A DNA stretch of 64,000 nucleotides from Cobetia amphilecti (GCF_030010415.1 NZ_JASCSA010000002.1); one strand, 5' to 3'. Shown: positions 9,156 to 18,559, counted from the stretch's first letter. Program-made: numbers and translations. The notes: generated by a model from the letters alone, not told the origin.

Positions 9156-10238
9156 TCAGCGAACCTTGAGTGTGGCCAGGCCAAGCAGCACCAGCACGAC
9201 GGTGATGATCCAGAAGCGCACGATGACGCGCGGCTCCGGCCAGCCTTTCAGCTCGAAGTGGTGATGCAGCGGCGCCATGCGGAAGATGCGTCGCCCGGTC
9301 AGCTTGTAGGAGCCGACCTGCAGGATCACCGAGACGGTTTCCATCACGAAGACGCCGCCCATGATGAACAGCACGATTTCCTGACGCACGATGACCGCCA
9401 CGACCCCCAGTGCCGCGCCGAGTGCCAGCGCGCCCACATCGCCCATGAAGACCTGGGCGGGATAGGTGTTGAACCACAGGAAACCGAGGCCGGCACCCGC
9501 GATGGTGGCGCAGAACACCGCCAGCTCGCCGGAACCGGCGATGAACGGAATGTGCAGATACTCGGCGAATTTCAGGTTGCCAGAGGCGTAGGCGAAGATG
9601 GCCAGGCCCATGGCGACCAGCACGGTCGGCATGATCGCCAGACCATCGAGGCCATCGGTCAGGTTGACCGCATTGGAGCTGCCGACGATCACGAAGTAGG
9701 TCAGCACCATGTAGAACACGCCCAGCGGAATGACGACGTCCTTGAAGAACGGTACCAGCAGGCCCGTCTCGGCCGGCGTGCTCGCCGTCAGGTACAGCAC
9801 CACAGCAGCGCCGATGCCCACCACCGACTGCCAGAAGTACTTCCAGCGCGCCGGCAGGCCACGCGGATTCTTCTCCACCACCTTGCGGTAGTCATCGACC
9901 CAGCCGACGGCGCCGAAGCCCAGCGTGACGGCCAGCACCACCCAGACATACAGGTTGGTCAGGTCGCCCCACAGCAGGGTGGAGACGGCCATCGACAGCA
10001 GGATCATCACGCCGCCCATGGTCGGCGTGCCGGCCTTGGAAAGGTGAGACTTGGGGCCATCGTCGCGCACGGCCTGGCCGATCTGGCCATCGACGAGCTT
10101 GCGTATGACCCAGGGACCCAGCCATAGACACAGCAACAGTGCCGTCAACGTGGCCAATACCACGCGCAGGGTCAGATAATTGAAAACCGTAAAGGCGCCA
10201 TTGAATTGGGCCAGAAACTCAGCAAGCAGCAGCAGCAT
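9156..10238 (-). CDS. mraY: Phospho-N-acetylmuramoyl-pentapeptide transferase MraY
   Basis: MraY moves the phospho-MurNAc-pentapeptide onto undecaprenyl phosphate, making lipid I in the inner membrane. The length of 360 residues equals the family norm, with about ten membrane spans. Catalytic and binding motifs are visible: WVDDYRKV, NLTDGLDGLA, FMGDVGALALG and the histidine cluster MAPLHHHFELKG. It lies nine bases after murF and 13 bases before murD. Confidence 0.98.
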   Translation of the reverse strand: MLLLLAEFLAQFNGAFTVFNYLTLRVVLATLTALLLCLWLGPWVIRKLVDGQIGQAVRDDGPKSHLSKAGTPTMGGVMILLSMAVSTLLWGDLTNLYVWVVLAVTLGFGAVGWVDDYRKVVEKNPRGLPARWKYFWQSVVGIGAAVVLYLTASTPAETGLLVPFFKDVVIPLGVFYMVLTYFVIVGSSNAVNLTDGLDGLAIMPTVLVAMGLAIFAYASGNLKFAEYLHIPFIAGSGELAVFCATIAGAGLGFLWFNTYPAQVFMGDVGALALGAALGVVAVIVRQEIVLFIMGGVFVMETVSVILQVGSYKLTGRRIFRMAPLHHHFELKGWPEPRVIVRFWIITVVLVLLGLATLKVR

Positions 10239-10247
10239 GACTCACAT

Positions 10248-11723
10248 TCACCTTGATGCGTCGACCTTGAGCGCGGCAACGACATTCTCCATGCCAGCGC
10301 TGCGAGACCCCTTGACCAGAACACTGGCCCCGGTGGGTAGATGGTTACGGGCGTAAGCTTCCAGCTCTGCCCGCTCGATAAAGTGCTTGCCACCGGCCCC
10401 GAAGGCCTCGGCAGTCGCCTGGGCGCCCTCGCCACAGGTGGCAATGAAATCTATGCCCAGCTTGCGGGCGTAATCGCCCACCTCGGCATGCAGACGTTTG
10501 GCGTCGGCTCCGAGTTCACCCATGGCGCCCATCAGGCACCAGCGCGGCGCAGGCAGTGTCGCCAGCAGATCCAGCGCCGCCAGCATGGCGCCGGGGTTGG
10601 CGTTGTAGCTGTCATCCAGTAGACGCGAACCATTGATGCCCGCCACGACACCCAGCCTGCCGGGCACGCTCTCGGCGCTCTCGAGCCCGGCGATCACCAG
10701 ATCACTATCGATGCCCAGTGCCAGGCACGCCGCGGCAGCCGCCAGCGCATTGGCCACGTTGTGACGCCCCAGCAACGCCAGCTGGACACGACCGAGCGAG
10801 CGGCCATCAAACGTCAGTTCGAAAGCATAACGCCCGAGTTCATCCGCGCCTAGCTCACGCGCCTGCAGGCGTGCCGGGCGGTCAACGCTATCCACGCTGC
10901 CATCCACAACGCCATCCGCAACGCCATCCGCAACGCTGAAGTCGATGACATCGACCGCCTGGCCGGTTGCGGCCAGCGCCTGCCATAGCGAGAAGTAGGC
11001 GTCATCACGGTTGAGCACCGCGACCGGACGTCGCCCTCCCAACGGGCTCAAGCCCGCCAGAATCTCGCCCTTGGCCTGGGCGATCTGCCCCATGCCGCCG
11101 AATTCGCCGACATGGGCGCCGGTGACATTGGTGATCACCGCCACTTGCGGGCGCGCCAAGGCCGTCGTCCAGGCGATCTCGCCGAGATGATTGGCGCCCA
11201 GCTCGACCACGCCGTGCTGGTGGGCGTTGCTCAAGCGCAGCAACGTCATCGGCAGGCCGAAATCGTTGTTGAGGTTGCCATGATTGGCGAGGCTTTCGGC
11301 CTCGAAACGCGCGGCATCCCGCACTAGGATGGCATGCACCAGGCCCTTGACGCTGGTCTTGCCGCTGTTGCCGGTCACCGCGATCAGCGGCCTCCCCCAG
11401 GCACGGCGACGCGCTGCCGCCAGCAGCCCGAAGGCCAGCCGGGTATCCGCAACGACGATCTGCGGCAGCGGATCATCCACTGCCCGCTCGACCAGCGCTG
11501 CGACGGCACCATTGGCACGAGCCTGGGCGAGGAAGTCATGGGCATCGAAGCGCTCACCCTTCAGCGCCACGAACAGCGGTGCGGCCTGCTCGCCAAGCTT
11601 GCGGGTGTCCGTCTCGATAGCGCCCAGTGCCTGACCGCGCAATGCCTGTGGCAGCTGCGCCCCGAGCACCGCGGCCACTTCCTCGAAGGTACTCAAACCG
11701 ACGGGCTGTTCAGGCGCACTCAT
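10248..11723 (-). CDS. murF: UDP-N-acetylmuramoyl-tripeptide--D-alanyl-D-alanine ligase
   Basis: MurF adds the D-Ala-D-Ala dipeptide made by DdlB, finishing the cytoplasmic precursor. The product has the ATP loop AVTGNSGKTSVKGLV, the motif DDSYNANPGAM and the conserved GAMGELGADAKRLH. At 491 residues it is longer than usual (about 450). A valine/aspartate/glycine insert (VADGVADGVVDG) encoded by a 12-base repeat accounts for part of this. Its ATG overlaps the murE stop as ATGA. Confidence 0.97.
   Translation of the reverse strand: MSAPEQPVGLSTFEEVAAVLGAQLPQALRGQALGAIETDTRKLGEQAAPLFVALKGERFDAHDFLAQARANGAVAALVERAVDDPLPQIVVADTRLAFGLLAAARRRAWGRPLIAVTGNSGKTSVKGLVHAILVRDAARFEAESLANHGNLNNDFGLPMTLLRLSNAHQHGVVELGANHLGEIAWTTALARPQVAVITNVTGAHVGEFGGMGQIAQAKGEILAGLSPLGGRRPVAVLNRDDAYFSLWQALAATGQAVDVIDFSVADGVADGVVDGSVDSVDRPARLQARELGADELGRYAFELTFDGRSLGRVQLALLGRHNVANALAAAAACLALGIDSDLVIAGLESAESVPGRLGVVAGINGSRLLDDSYNANPGAMLAALDLLATLPAPRWCLMGAMGELGADAKRLHAEVGDYARKLGIDFIATCGEGAQATAEAFGAGGKHFIERAELEAYARNHLPTGASVLVKGSRSAGMENVVAALKVDASR
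10899..10934. repeat. Three 12-base tandem repeats inside murF
   Basis: The plus-strand units are GCCATCCACAAC, GCCATCCGCAAC and GCCATCCGCAAC. On the coding (minus) strand they give an in-frame VADG-type repeat between two conserved parts of MurF. Two units are identical, which suggests recent duplication. Confidence 0.8.
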
Positions 11724-13318
11724 GCGTCACGCTCCTGACCTTCCAGCATCGAGAGCTCACGACGCTCCAGCGCCGCGACCGCATGGGCCACATCGGAAAA
11801 CGGCAGTCGCTGACCGTCGATTTCCTGATAGTCCTCGTGCCCCTTGCCGGCGATCAGGATGACATCATGCTCGCCGGCATCGCGGATGACCTGGGCAATG
11901 GCTTCGCCACGCTCGGCGATATCCAGCACGCGTTCGCGGGCATGGATGCCGGTCATCATCTGCTGACGAATGGCGGCGGCATCCTCGCTACGCGGATTGT
12001 CATCGGTGATCACGACACGGTCGGCGCCCTGTTCGGCGGCCGTGGCCATCAGCGGGCGCTTGCCGCTGTCGCGATCGCCACCACAGCCGAGTACACACCA
12101 CAGGCGCGCATCATCCCGCGCCGGCAGGTGGGCACGCAGCGCGGTCAGCGCCGTCTCGACGGCTTCCGGCGTGTGGGCATAGTCGACCACCACCACCGGC
12201 GCGCCATCACGGCTCAGGCGCTGCATGCGACCCGGTACCGGCGTCAGACGCGGCGCGGCGGCAAACAGCCCCTCGAACGAATAATCGAGGCCATGCAGGA
12301 TCAGCATTGCCAGCAAGGCGTTGTCGAGATTGAAGCGCCCCATTAGATTGAGGCCCAGCTCGCGCTCGCCATCCGGCGTCGCGATCACGGCAACCTGCCC
12401 CAGCGGCTCGGGGAAGACATCCAGCACGCGCAGGGTCGCGACATCATCACGCCCCATCGCCAGCACGCGCACGCCGCGCTGCATGCCGGCCAGCATCAGA
12501 CGCGCCAGCGCATCGTCGGCATTGAGCACCGCAAGCTTGAGTTCGGGGCGCTTGAACAGCTTCGCCTTGGCCGCCGCATAGGCCGCCATGCTGCCGTGAT
12601 AGTCGAGGTGGTCTCGCGAAAGATTGGTATAACCCGCGACGGTGAAGCGGCAACCATTGACGCGCCCCTGATCGAGCGCATGGGAAGAGACTTCCATCGC
12701 GATCAGCTCGGCACCGACCAGGCTCAGGCCCTTGAGCGCCGCCTGCACGGCCAGGGCGTCGGGCGTGGTGCGCTCGCCCGCGACCAACGCGCCGGGACGC
12801 CCGATGCCGAGCGTGCCGATCATGCCGGCGGGCGTGCCCATCGCTTCGGCCAGCTCGGCGATGTAATGGGTGACGGAAGACTTGCCATTGGTGCCCGTGA
12901 CCCCGACCAGCGTCAGCGACTCGGGCACGCGGAAGGCCTGGCGGCCCACCTCACCGAGCTGCTCGCCCAGATTCTCGAGCCAGACGACTCTGGCATCCTC
13001 TGAATGCAGCGCGAGGCGTGCATCCCCGTCGGCGGGTCTTTCGGCCAGCACCAGCTCGGCACCGCCCTCAAGCGCCGCGGCGATATAGTCGCGGCCATCG
13101 CTGGCGATGCCGGGGATGGCGATGAAGAGGGAGCCCTGCGCGGCACTGCGACTGTCGATCGTCAGGTGCCAGTCATCGCGCGCGGCAAGCCGTGCACGGC
13201 AATCGTCATTGAGGGCGCCTGGCCACAGCGCCAGCAATGCTGCCAGCATGTCTGTCGCCGTGGCCAACGGGCGCGCCAGAAACTCGCCCAGACGCCTGGA
13301 ATCGTGCGGTGAAGTCAT
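11720..13318 (-). CDS. murE: UDP-MurNAc-L-Ala-D-Glu--meso-diaminopimelate ligase
   Basis: MurE adds the third stem-peptide residue. The ATP loop GVTGTNGKSSVTHYI and the motif TDDNPRSED are present; the DNPR motif is the known marker for meso-diaminopimelate rather than lysine specificity, so the wall is of the usual Gram-negative type. The 532 residues are somewhat longer than the roughly 495 of Escherichia coli, mostly at the N-terminus. It lies 105 bases after ftsI, with a hairpin and a U-run between them. Confidence 0.97.
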   Translation of the reverse strand: MTSPHDSRRLGEFLARPLATATDMLAALLALWPGALNDDCRARLAARDDWHLTIDSRSAAQGSLFIAIPGIASDGRDYIAAALEGGAELVLAERPADGDARLALHSEDARVVWLENLGEQLGEVGRQAFRVPESLTLVGVTGTNGKSSVTHYIAELAEAMGTPAGMIGTLGIGRPGALVAGERTTPDALAVQAALKGLSLVGAELIAMEVSSHALDQGRVNGCRFTVAGYTNLSRDHLDYHGSMAAYAAAKAKLFKRPELKLAVLNADDALARLMLAGMQRGVRVLAMGRDDVATLRVLDVFPEPLGQVAVIATPDGERELGLNLMGRFNLDNALLAMLILHGLDYSFEGLFAAAPRLTPVPGRMQRLSRDGAPVVVVDYAHTPEAVETALTALRAHLPARDDARLWCVLGCGGDRDSGKRPLMATAAEQGADRVVITDDNPRSEDAAAIRQQMMTGIHARERVLDIAERGEAIAQVIRDAGEHDVILIAGKGHEDYQEIDGQRLPFSDVAHAVAALERRELSMLEGQERDA

Positions 13319-13370
13319 GTCGGAAGACCTTCCTTGTTCCCGATGTCCCGGAACGTATTCACTACATGAG

Positions 13371-13405
13371 AAAAAAGACGCAGTCGCCCACCCGAGGCCG
13401 GCGAC
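13371..13405 (-). terminator. Possible attenuator between ftsI and murE
   Basis: Read on the minus strand, GTCGCC (13405-13400) and GGCGAC (13388-13383) form a 6-base-pair stem with an 11-base loop. Six bases later comes a run of six T (13376-13371). It sits inside a gene cluster known to be co-transcribed, so partial termination rather than full termination would be expected. The stem is short. Confidence 0.35.
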
Positions 13406-13423
13406 CGTGCCACATGAAAAGCG

Positions 13424-15202
13424 TTACTCACCGACCTTGCTGTCCGGCGGCACATCCAGCAGGCGCAATGCCTTGCCCACCACGCGCCCGAACACGGGCG
13501 CCGCCACCAGACCGCCGTAATATTCTTCCCCTTTGGGGTTCTCGATCATCACCACGGTCACGATACGCGGATCAGACACCGGCGCCACACCCGCGAACAA
13601 CGAACGATACGCGGTCTTCTGATAGCCACCGGCCGTCACCTTGCGTACGGTGCCCGTCTTGCCGGCGATGCGATAGCCTTCGACCACCGCTCGCTTGGCA
13701 GGCCCGTTGGGCTGCACGATCTTCTCCATCATGCCGAGCAAGGCGTGCGCGTTGTCCGATGAGATCACCTGGTCACCCACCGGCGGCGTCTTGACCTTGA
13801 GCAGCGACGGCGGCACACGACGGCCGTCGTTGGCGAGCGCGGTGTAGGCGCTGGCCAGTTGCAGCGCCGAGACGCTGATACCGTAACCGTAGGAGATGGA
13901 GGCCCGCTTGCTGCGCGACCAGTTGGTCGGCGGCGGCAGCACGCCGGTCGTCTCGCCCGGGAAGCCGGTGCCCGGCGCCTGGCCGAGGCCCAGCTCATAG
14001 TAGCGATTCCACACCGCATCATCCTCGAGACTCAGCGCCATGCGGCTCATGCCGATATTCGAGGAATGATAGAGAATGCCGGCCATGTCGAGCTTGCCGT
14101 AGTTGCGGAAGTCACGAATGGTGAACTGATCGACCCGCATGTAACCCGGCGTGGTATCGATCACCGAGTCCGGCTGATACTTGCTGGAGGCAAGGCCAGC
14201 GCTCATCGACAGCGGCTTCATCACCGAGCCGGGCTCGAAGGCATCGGTGATCGCGCGGTTGCGCAGCCCGGCGGGATCAAGCCCGGCGCGGTTGTTCGGG
14301 TTATAGGACTTCTGATTGACCATCGCCAGCACTTCGCCGGTGCGCGCATCCATCATCACCAGGGTGCCGCCATCGGCGCGGTGCTCCGCCACGGCCGCCT
14401 TGAGCTCACGGTAGGCCATGTATTGCAGACGCAGGTCGATGGAGAGTGTCAGGTCGCCACCGGGCTTGGCTTCGCTGATCAGGTGCAGGTCACGCACCAG
14501 GCGCCCCTTGCGGTCCTTGAGCACACGTCGCTTGCCCGGCGTACCGGAAAGGTAGGAATTGTAGGCAAGCTCGAGCCCCTCCTGGCCCTTGTCATCGACG
14601 TTGGTCACGCCGATCAACTGGGCGGAGACTTCTCCGGAGGGGTAATAGCGCTTGTATTCCTGCTTGTGACTGACGCCCGGAATATCGAGGTCAATGGCAG
14701 GCTGGGCCTGCGGCGGGGTCATCTGGCGCTTGATGTACATGAAGCCCTTGCCGGCATCACGATAGCGGCGGACGCGTGCGATCAGATCATCCGGCTTCTG
14801 ACCCAGCGCGCGCGCCAGCAACGACAGCCGCACGGGGTCGTCGGGCACCTTGCGCGGGTCGGCCCACAGGGTGATGACCGGCGTGGAGATCGCCAGCGGC
14901 TCACCGGTGCGATCGGTGATCATGCCGCGGTGAGCATTGATGCTATCGACACGCAGGGTGCGTGCGTCGCCCTGATCCTGCAGGAACTGCTGATCGAAGA
15001 GCTGGAGATAGCCGATGCGGCCGACCAGAGCGACAAGCCCGGCCAGCACGATGAAGAGCATGATGCGATAGCGGGCTGGCCCCATGGCCGCGCGCGCGCT
15101 CTTGCGGGCACCGCTTGCGGCCTTGGTACGAGCGGGCGTCTCAGCGCCGGCGGCTTTGCGCGGATTGCGCGGGCGAGACGAAGGCGGGCGACGCGTGGCC
15201 AT
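13424..15202 (-). CDS. ftsI: Septal peptidoglycan transpeptidase FtsI (PBP3)
   Basis: FtsI cross-links septal peptidoglycan next to FtsW. The 592-residue class B penicillin-binding protein has a basic cytoplasmic tail, one membrane anchor at about residues 46-67, a non-catalytic domain and the transpeptidase domain. The active-site motifs are complete: SVMK at 326-329, SSN at 380-382 and KTGT at 515-518. Its ATG shares one base with the ftsL stop (TGATG). The N-terminal tail is unusually rich in Arg, Ala and Pro. Confidence 0.98.
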   Translation of the reverse strand: MATRRPPSSRPRNPRKAAGAETPARTKAASGARKSARAAMGPARYRIMLFIVLAGLVALVGRIGYLQLFDQQFLQDQGDARTLRVDSINAHRGMITDRTGEPLAISTPVITLWADPRKVPDDPVRLSLLARALGQKPDDLIARVRRYRDAGKGFMYIKRQMTPPQAQPAIDLDIPGVSHKQEYKRYYPSGEVSAQLIGVTNVDDKGQEGLELAYNSYLSGTPGKRRVLKDRKGRLVRDLHLISEAKPGGDLTLSIDLRLQYMAYRELKAAVAEHRADGGTLVMMDARTGEVLAMVNQKSYNPNNRAGLDPAGLRNRAITDAFEPGSVMKPLSMSAGLASSKYQPDSVIDTTPGYMRVDQFTIRDFRNYGKLDMAGILYHSSNIGMSRMALSLEDDAVWNRYYELGLGQAPGTGFPGETTGVLPPPTNWSRSKRASISYGYGISVSALQLASAYTALANDGRRVPPSLLKVKTPPVGDQVISSDNAHALLGMMEKIVQPNGPAKRAVVEGYRIAGKTGTVRKVTAGGYQKTAYRSLFAGVAPVSDPRIVTVVMIENPKGEEYYGGLVAAPVFGRVVGKALRLLDVPPDSKVGE

Positions 15203-15522
15203 CAGCGAATGACCTCGACATCGTGGACATCCGGGACACGCATCTCGAGTCGCTCGATGCTGATGCTTTCGATACGCGCCGGCGCCGACCAGGCGCTCTC
15301 TTCCAGCAGCAGGCGGCCCCAGCGTGCACGCGCATCATCGCGCGCCGCTTCCAGCTTCTGCAGCTGGGCATATTGGCCGCGCGAGAGGTGGGAGCTGATC
15401 ACGACAGCAGCGGCAGAGCCGAGCAGACTGAGCATCAGCACCGCGAAACACAGGTGACGCCAACGCATCTGCACCTTGATCGGCCAGTTACCCGTCCAGC
15501 CATCCTGTCTCCGTCCCGCCAT
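15202..15522 (-). CDS. ftsL: Cell division protein FtsL
   Basis: FtsL is a small bitopic divisome protein that forms a complex with FtsB and FtsQ and activates FtsWI. The 106 residues comprise a basic N-terminus, one membrane segment at about residues 22-43 and a periplasmic helix with a heptad-like region (LQKLEAARDDARARW). Placement between rsmH and ftsI supports the call, since the sequence itself is poorly conserved. Unlike the usual overlap with rsmH, there are 250 bases upstream. Confidence 0.92.
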   Translation of the reverse strand: MAGRRQDGWTGNWPIKVQMRWRHLCFAVLMLSLLGSAAAVVISSHLSRGQYAQLQKLEAARDDARARWGRLLLEESAWSAPARIESISIERLEMRVPDVHDVEVIR

Positions 15523-15772
15523 GCCGACTCCCTAATCACTCTGAACGTGATGCCCCGCATCACGAATATCCTTGCAGACTGCCAACGTGCAGGCGCGATG
15601 TTCGCTCACTTGTTTGAAGCGCCCGGCGCATTATGTCAGCAAGTGGCGTTAGCCGCTAAGAGTTGCAGCACGGCAACACTTGTGTCGTCCTTTCACCACA
15701 GCCCACTTGCGCGCGCGCCTGCCGGTAGGCAGGCGCAGAAAGAGGCACGATTCCCCGGGGGGAGCACTGACG
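15523..15772. other. rsmH-ftsL intergenic region with two hairpins
   Basis: This 250-base gap holds a perfect 9-base-pair inverted repeat at 15715-15736 (GCGCCTGCC and GGCAGGCGC around a 4-base loop) just after the rsmH stop. A second perfect one lies at 15547-15563 (GTGATGC and GCATCAC, 3-base loop) just before ftsL. Neither has a U-run. On the minus strand CATAAT (15635-15630) could be a -10 box for ftsL, with a weak -35. Confidence 0.5.
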
Positions 15773-16759
15773 CTATTTGAGCTTTTCGGCAATGCGCATC
15801 ACGGCACTGCGCGAACGGACATTGGCATCGACTTCGCTTTGCGAGGCCTTCTGCGCCTTGCCCACCAGCTTGAGACGCTTGTTGAGCTGGTCTTCACGGA
15901 TCGGCATGCCACGCGGCGCCTGATCCCCCCGCGCCTTGTCACGCATGAAGCGCTTGACGATGCGGTCTTCCAGCGAGTGGAAGCTGATCACGACCAGACG
16001 ACCGCCGGGCTTGAGCGCCTCGAGACCGGCATCCAGCGCGCGGGTCAGCTCATCCAGCTCACCATTGATGTGAATGCGGATCGCCTGGAAGACACGCGTC
16101 GCCGGGTGCTTGTGCTTCTCCCAGTTGGGGTGGGCATCCTTGATCAGGCTGGCGAAGTCGCCGGTGCGCGTGATGGGTCGCTCGGCGCGACGCTCCACCA
16201 CGGCACGTGCCAGACGCTTGGCATAACGCTCCTCACCATAGGTCTTGAAGACCCAGGCCATGTCCTCGGCACTGGCACGCGACAGCCACTCGGCGGCGCT
16301 CTCGCCACTGGTAGGGTCCATGCGCATGTCCAGCGGGCCATCATTCATGAAGCTGAAGCCACGCTCGGCATCATCCAGCTGCGGGGATGACACGCCGATG
16401 TCGAGCAGGATGCCATCCAGCTGGCCATGCACGCCCTCACGCTCGGCATACTCGCCAAGACGCGCGAATTCACCGGCATGGATACTGAAGCGCTCGTCAT
16501 CGATGGTCGCGGCTTCCGCCAGCGCCTGGGGATCACGATCACAGGCGATCAGACGCCCCTCGGGCGCCAGACGCGACAGGATCAGACGCGAATGGCCACC
16601 GCGACCGAAGGTGCCGTCGAAGTAGACGCCGGCCGTGTCCTGAATCAGGCCATCGACCGCGCCGTCGAGCATGACACTGACATGCGCGAAGCGATCAGCC
16701 ACTTCGACGGACTCGGTATCGGCAGACTCGGTAACGGAAGGAGCGCTGGGCTTGGACAT
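15773..16759 (-). CDS. rsmH: 16S rRNA (cytosine-1402-N4)-methyltransferase RsmH
   Basis: RsmH (MraW) methylates C1402 in the ribosomal P-site region using S-adenosylmethionine. The 328 residues include HVSVMLDGAVDGL, the SAM-binding FDGTFGRGGHS, LLDIGVSSPQLDDAERGFSF and ISFHSLEDRIVKRF. I placed the start at the ATG at 16759; a longer open frame upstream lacks similarity to the family. The first 25 residues are Ser/Glu/Thr-rich and partly repeat-encoded (16710-16739). It is the first gene of the cell-wall cluster; mraZ, which normally precedes it, is absent. Confidence 0.95.
   Translation of the reverse strand: MSKPSAPSVTESADTESVEVADRFAHVSVMLDGAVDGLIQDTAGVYFDGTFGRGGHSRLILSRLAPEGRLIACDRDPQALAEAATIDDERFSIHAGEFARLGEYAEREGVHGQLDGILLDIGVSSPQLDDAERGFSFMNDGPLDMRMDPTSGESAAEWLSRASAEDMAWVFKTYGEERYAKRLARAVVERRAERPITRTGDFASLIKDAHPNWEKHKHPATRVFQAIRIHINGELDELTRALDAGLEALKPGGRLVVISFHSLEDRIVKRFMRDKARGDQAPRGMPIREDQLNKRLKLVGKAQKASQSEVDANVRSRSAVMRIAEKLK
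16710..16739. repeat. Two 15-base repeats in the 5' end of rsmH
   Basis: The plus-strand units GACTCGGTATCGGCA and GACTCGGTAACGGAA differ at two positions and encode part of the variable N-terminal leader (VTESADTESVEV) of RsmH. Confidence 0.55.
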
Positions 16760-16992
16760 GACGAAACTCTGGACCTTGGCACGCGATGCGAGCAGTGAAA
16801 GCCGGTGGCAAAGGACACCGACAGCATAAGAGCGGAAACAGCGCCTGCGTGCAGCAGGCAAGCGGCTGAAACACGAATTCAAGTGCCATAACCGACAACC
16901 GGCGCCTGTCACGGCAGCGTGTTCGTTGCCATCCAACTGCAATGGTCATTCACGAAACACGCAGCGGACGGCGCCGGTCATGCGAATTCAAG

Positions 16993-17033
16993 GTGTGCTG
17001 CCATCGCTCGCATCGCGAAGGCTGGCAGCACAC
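16993..17033. repeat. Perfect 11-base inverted repeat between rnpB and rsmH
   Basis: GTGTGCTGCCA (16993-17003) and TGGCAGCACAC (17023-17033) pair perfectly around a 19-base loop. It lies directly after the 3' end of RNase P RNA on the same strand. It could stabilise or end that transcript, but there is no U-run. It could also be part of the leader of the rsmH operon. Confidence 0.6.
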
Positions 17034-17047
17034 TGACGTTATAAGGC

Positions 17048-17400
<353 letters not shown>

Positions 17401-17407
17401 GCGCGCA

Positions 17408-17436
17408 AGACTACCAGTGTCATGGGCCTTTCACAA
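17408..17436 (-). promoter_or_regulatory. rnpB promoter
   Basis: On the minus strand TTGTGA (17436-17431) and TAGTCT (17413-17408) are separated by exactly 17 bases. The -10 is preceded by TGG, an extended -10. Transcription would start near 17401, which agrees with the 5' end deduced from the P1 helix. Confidence 0.75.
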
Positions 17437-17499
17437 GACGAAGCCCGTGCAGGCCGAACAATGGCAGCGGCAAAAAAGTCTGGCGTGACAGAGGTTTGC

Positions 17500-18363
17500 T
17501 TATTCCTCTGCCGCGTCCTTCATGGCTTGCGCCTTGGCATACCAGGCTTTCTTGCGCCCGCCTACCAGACGTGTGGCGATGGCGGCCATCTGCTTGACGC
17601 CGACACCCTCCTCGAACAGCACCTGCAACAGGGCGTCGCCTTCGACACAGGCCGCCTCGTCGCCGTCACGTGCCGGCGCGCCTTCGATCATGACCACGAA
17701 TTCACCGCGGGTCTGATCACTGTCAGCGTCCATCTGCGCCAGCAGCTCGGCCGCCGTGCCATCGAGGAAGGTCTCGAAGGTCTTGGTCAGCTCACGGGCC
17801 AGCACGACCCGGCGCTCGCCCAGCACCTCGCGAATATCGCCGAGCAGCGCCTGAATGCGGTGCGGAGACTCGTACAGCACATGGGTGGCGCTATCGTCGC
17901 GCAGCGCGGCAAGGCGTGCCTGACGCGGGCCGCCCTTGTGGGCCAGAAAGCCTTCAAAGGTGAAGCGATCCGTCGGCAGGCCCGCCGCGCTGAGGGCGGT
18001 GATCAACGCGCACGGCCCCGGCAGCGGCACTACCTTGAAGCCACGCTCGCGCAGGGCGCGCACGACGATGAAGCCGGGATCGGAGATCAGCGGCGTGCCG
18101 GCATCGGAGACCAGCGCGACGCGGCGGCCTGCCTCCAGCGCCTGACACAGCTGGTCGACACGGCCACGTTCGTTGTGATCGTGCAGGGACATCATGGGCA
18201 CTTCCAGGCCCAGGTGACGCAGCAACCGCGCGCTGTGGCGGGTATCCTCGGCTGCGATCAGGTCCACTTCTCCCAGCACCCGCGCGGCGCGGGGACTGAG
18301 ATCATCGAGGTTACCAATCGGCGTGGCGACCACGTACAATACGCCTTCAGAAGACTCGGACAT
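17500..18363 (-). CDS. rsmI: 16S rRNA (cytidine-1402-2'-O)-methyltransferase RsmI
   Basis: RsmI puts the 2'-O-methyl group on C1402, the same nucleotide that RsmH methylates on N4. The 287-residue SAM-dependent tetrapyrrole-methylase-fold protein has YVVATPIGNLDDLSPRA near the N-terminus, AEDTRHSARLL, and VSDAGTPLISDPGF. It is divergent from lpoA, with 196 bases between the two starts, as in related genomes. It ends 100 bases before rnpB. Confidence 0.97.
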   Translation of the reverse strand: MSESSEGVLYVVATPIGNLDDLSPRAARVLGEVDLIAAEDTRHSARLLRHLGLEVPMMSLHDHNERGRVDQLCQALEAGRRVALVSDAGTPLISDPGFIVVRALRERGFKVVPLPGPCALITALSAAGLPTDRFTFEGFLAHKGGPRQARLAALRDDSATHVLYESPHRIQALLGDIREVLGERRVVLARELTKTFETFLDGTAAELLAQMDADSDQTRGEFVVMIEGAPARDGDEAACVEGDALLQVLFEEGVGVKQMAAIATRLVGGRKKAWYAKAQAMKDAAEE

Positions 18364-18559
18364 TCAATGCTTCGACTCGTTGAACTCAATGGTAGAAATG
18401 GTCGTCAGACACAGGCAGATTGCCTTGGGACATTTCATCCGAAGGACGCTGCATGCGTGGCCCTGATCGACCGAGTGCCATGATGCCTTTCACCCTTCAT
18501 CACAGTAGGCGGCGATGCAGTCCTGACCACATCGCCCATCAGCCAAGGGACCGTCGTAC

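Noticed and set aside
17460..17500. Possible terminator for rsmI (CAGAGG/CCTCTG stem and a later T6)
   Set aside because: The stem overlaps the stop codon and the T-run is about eleven bases away, too far for a standard intrinsic terminator.
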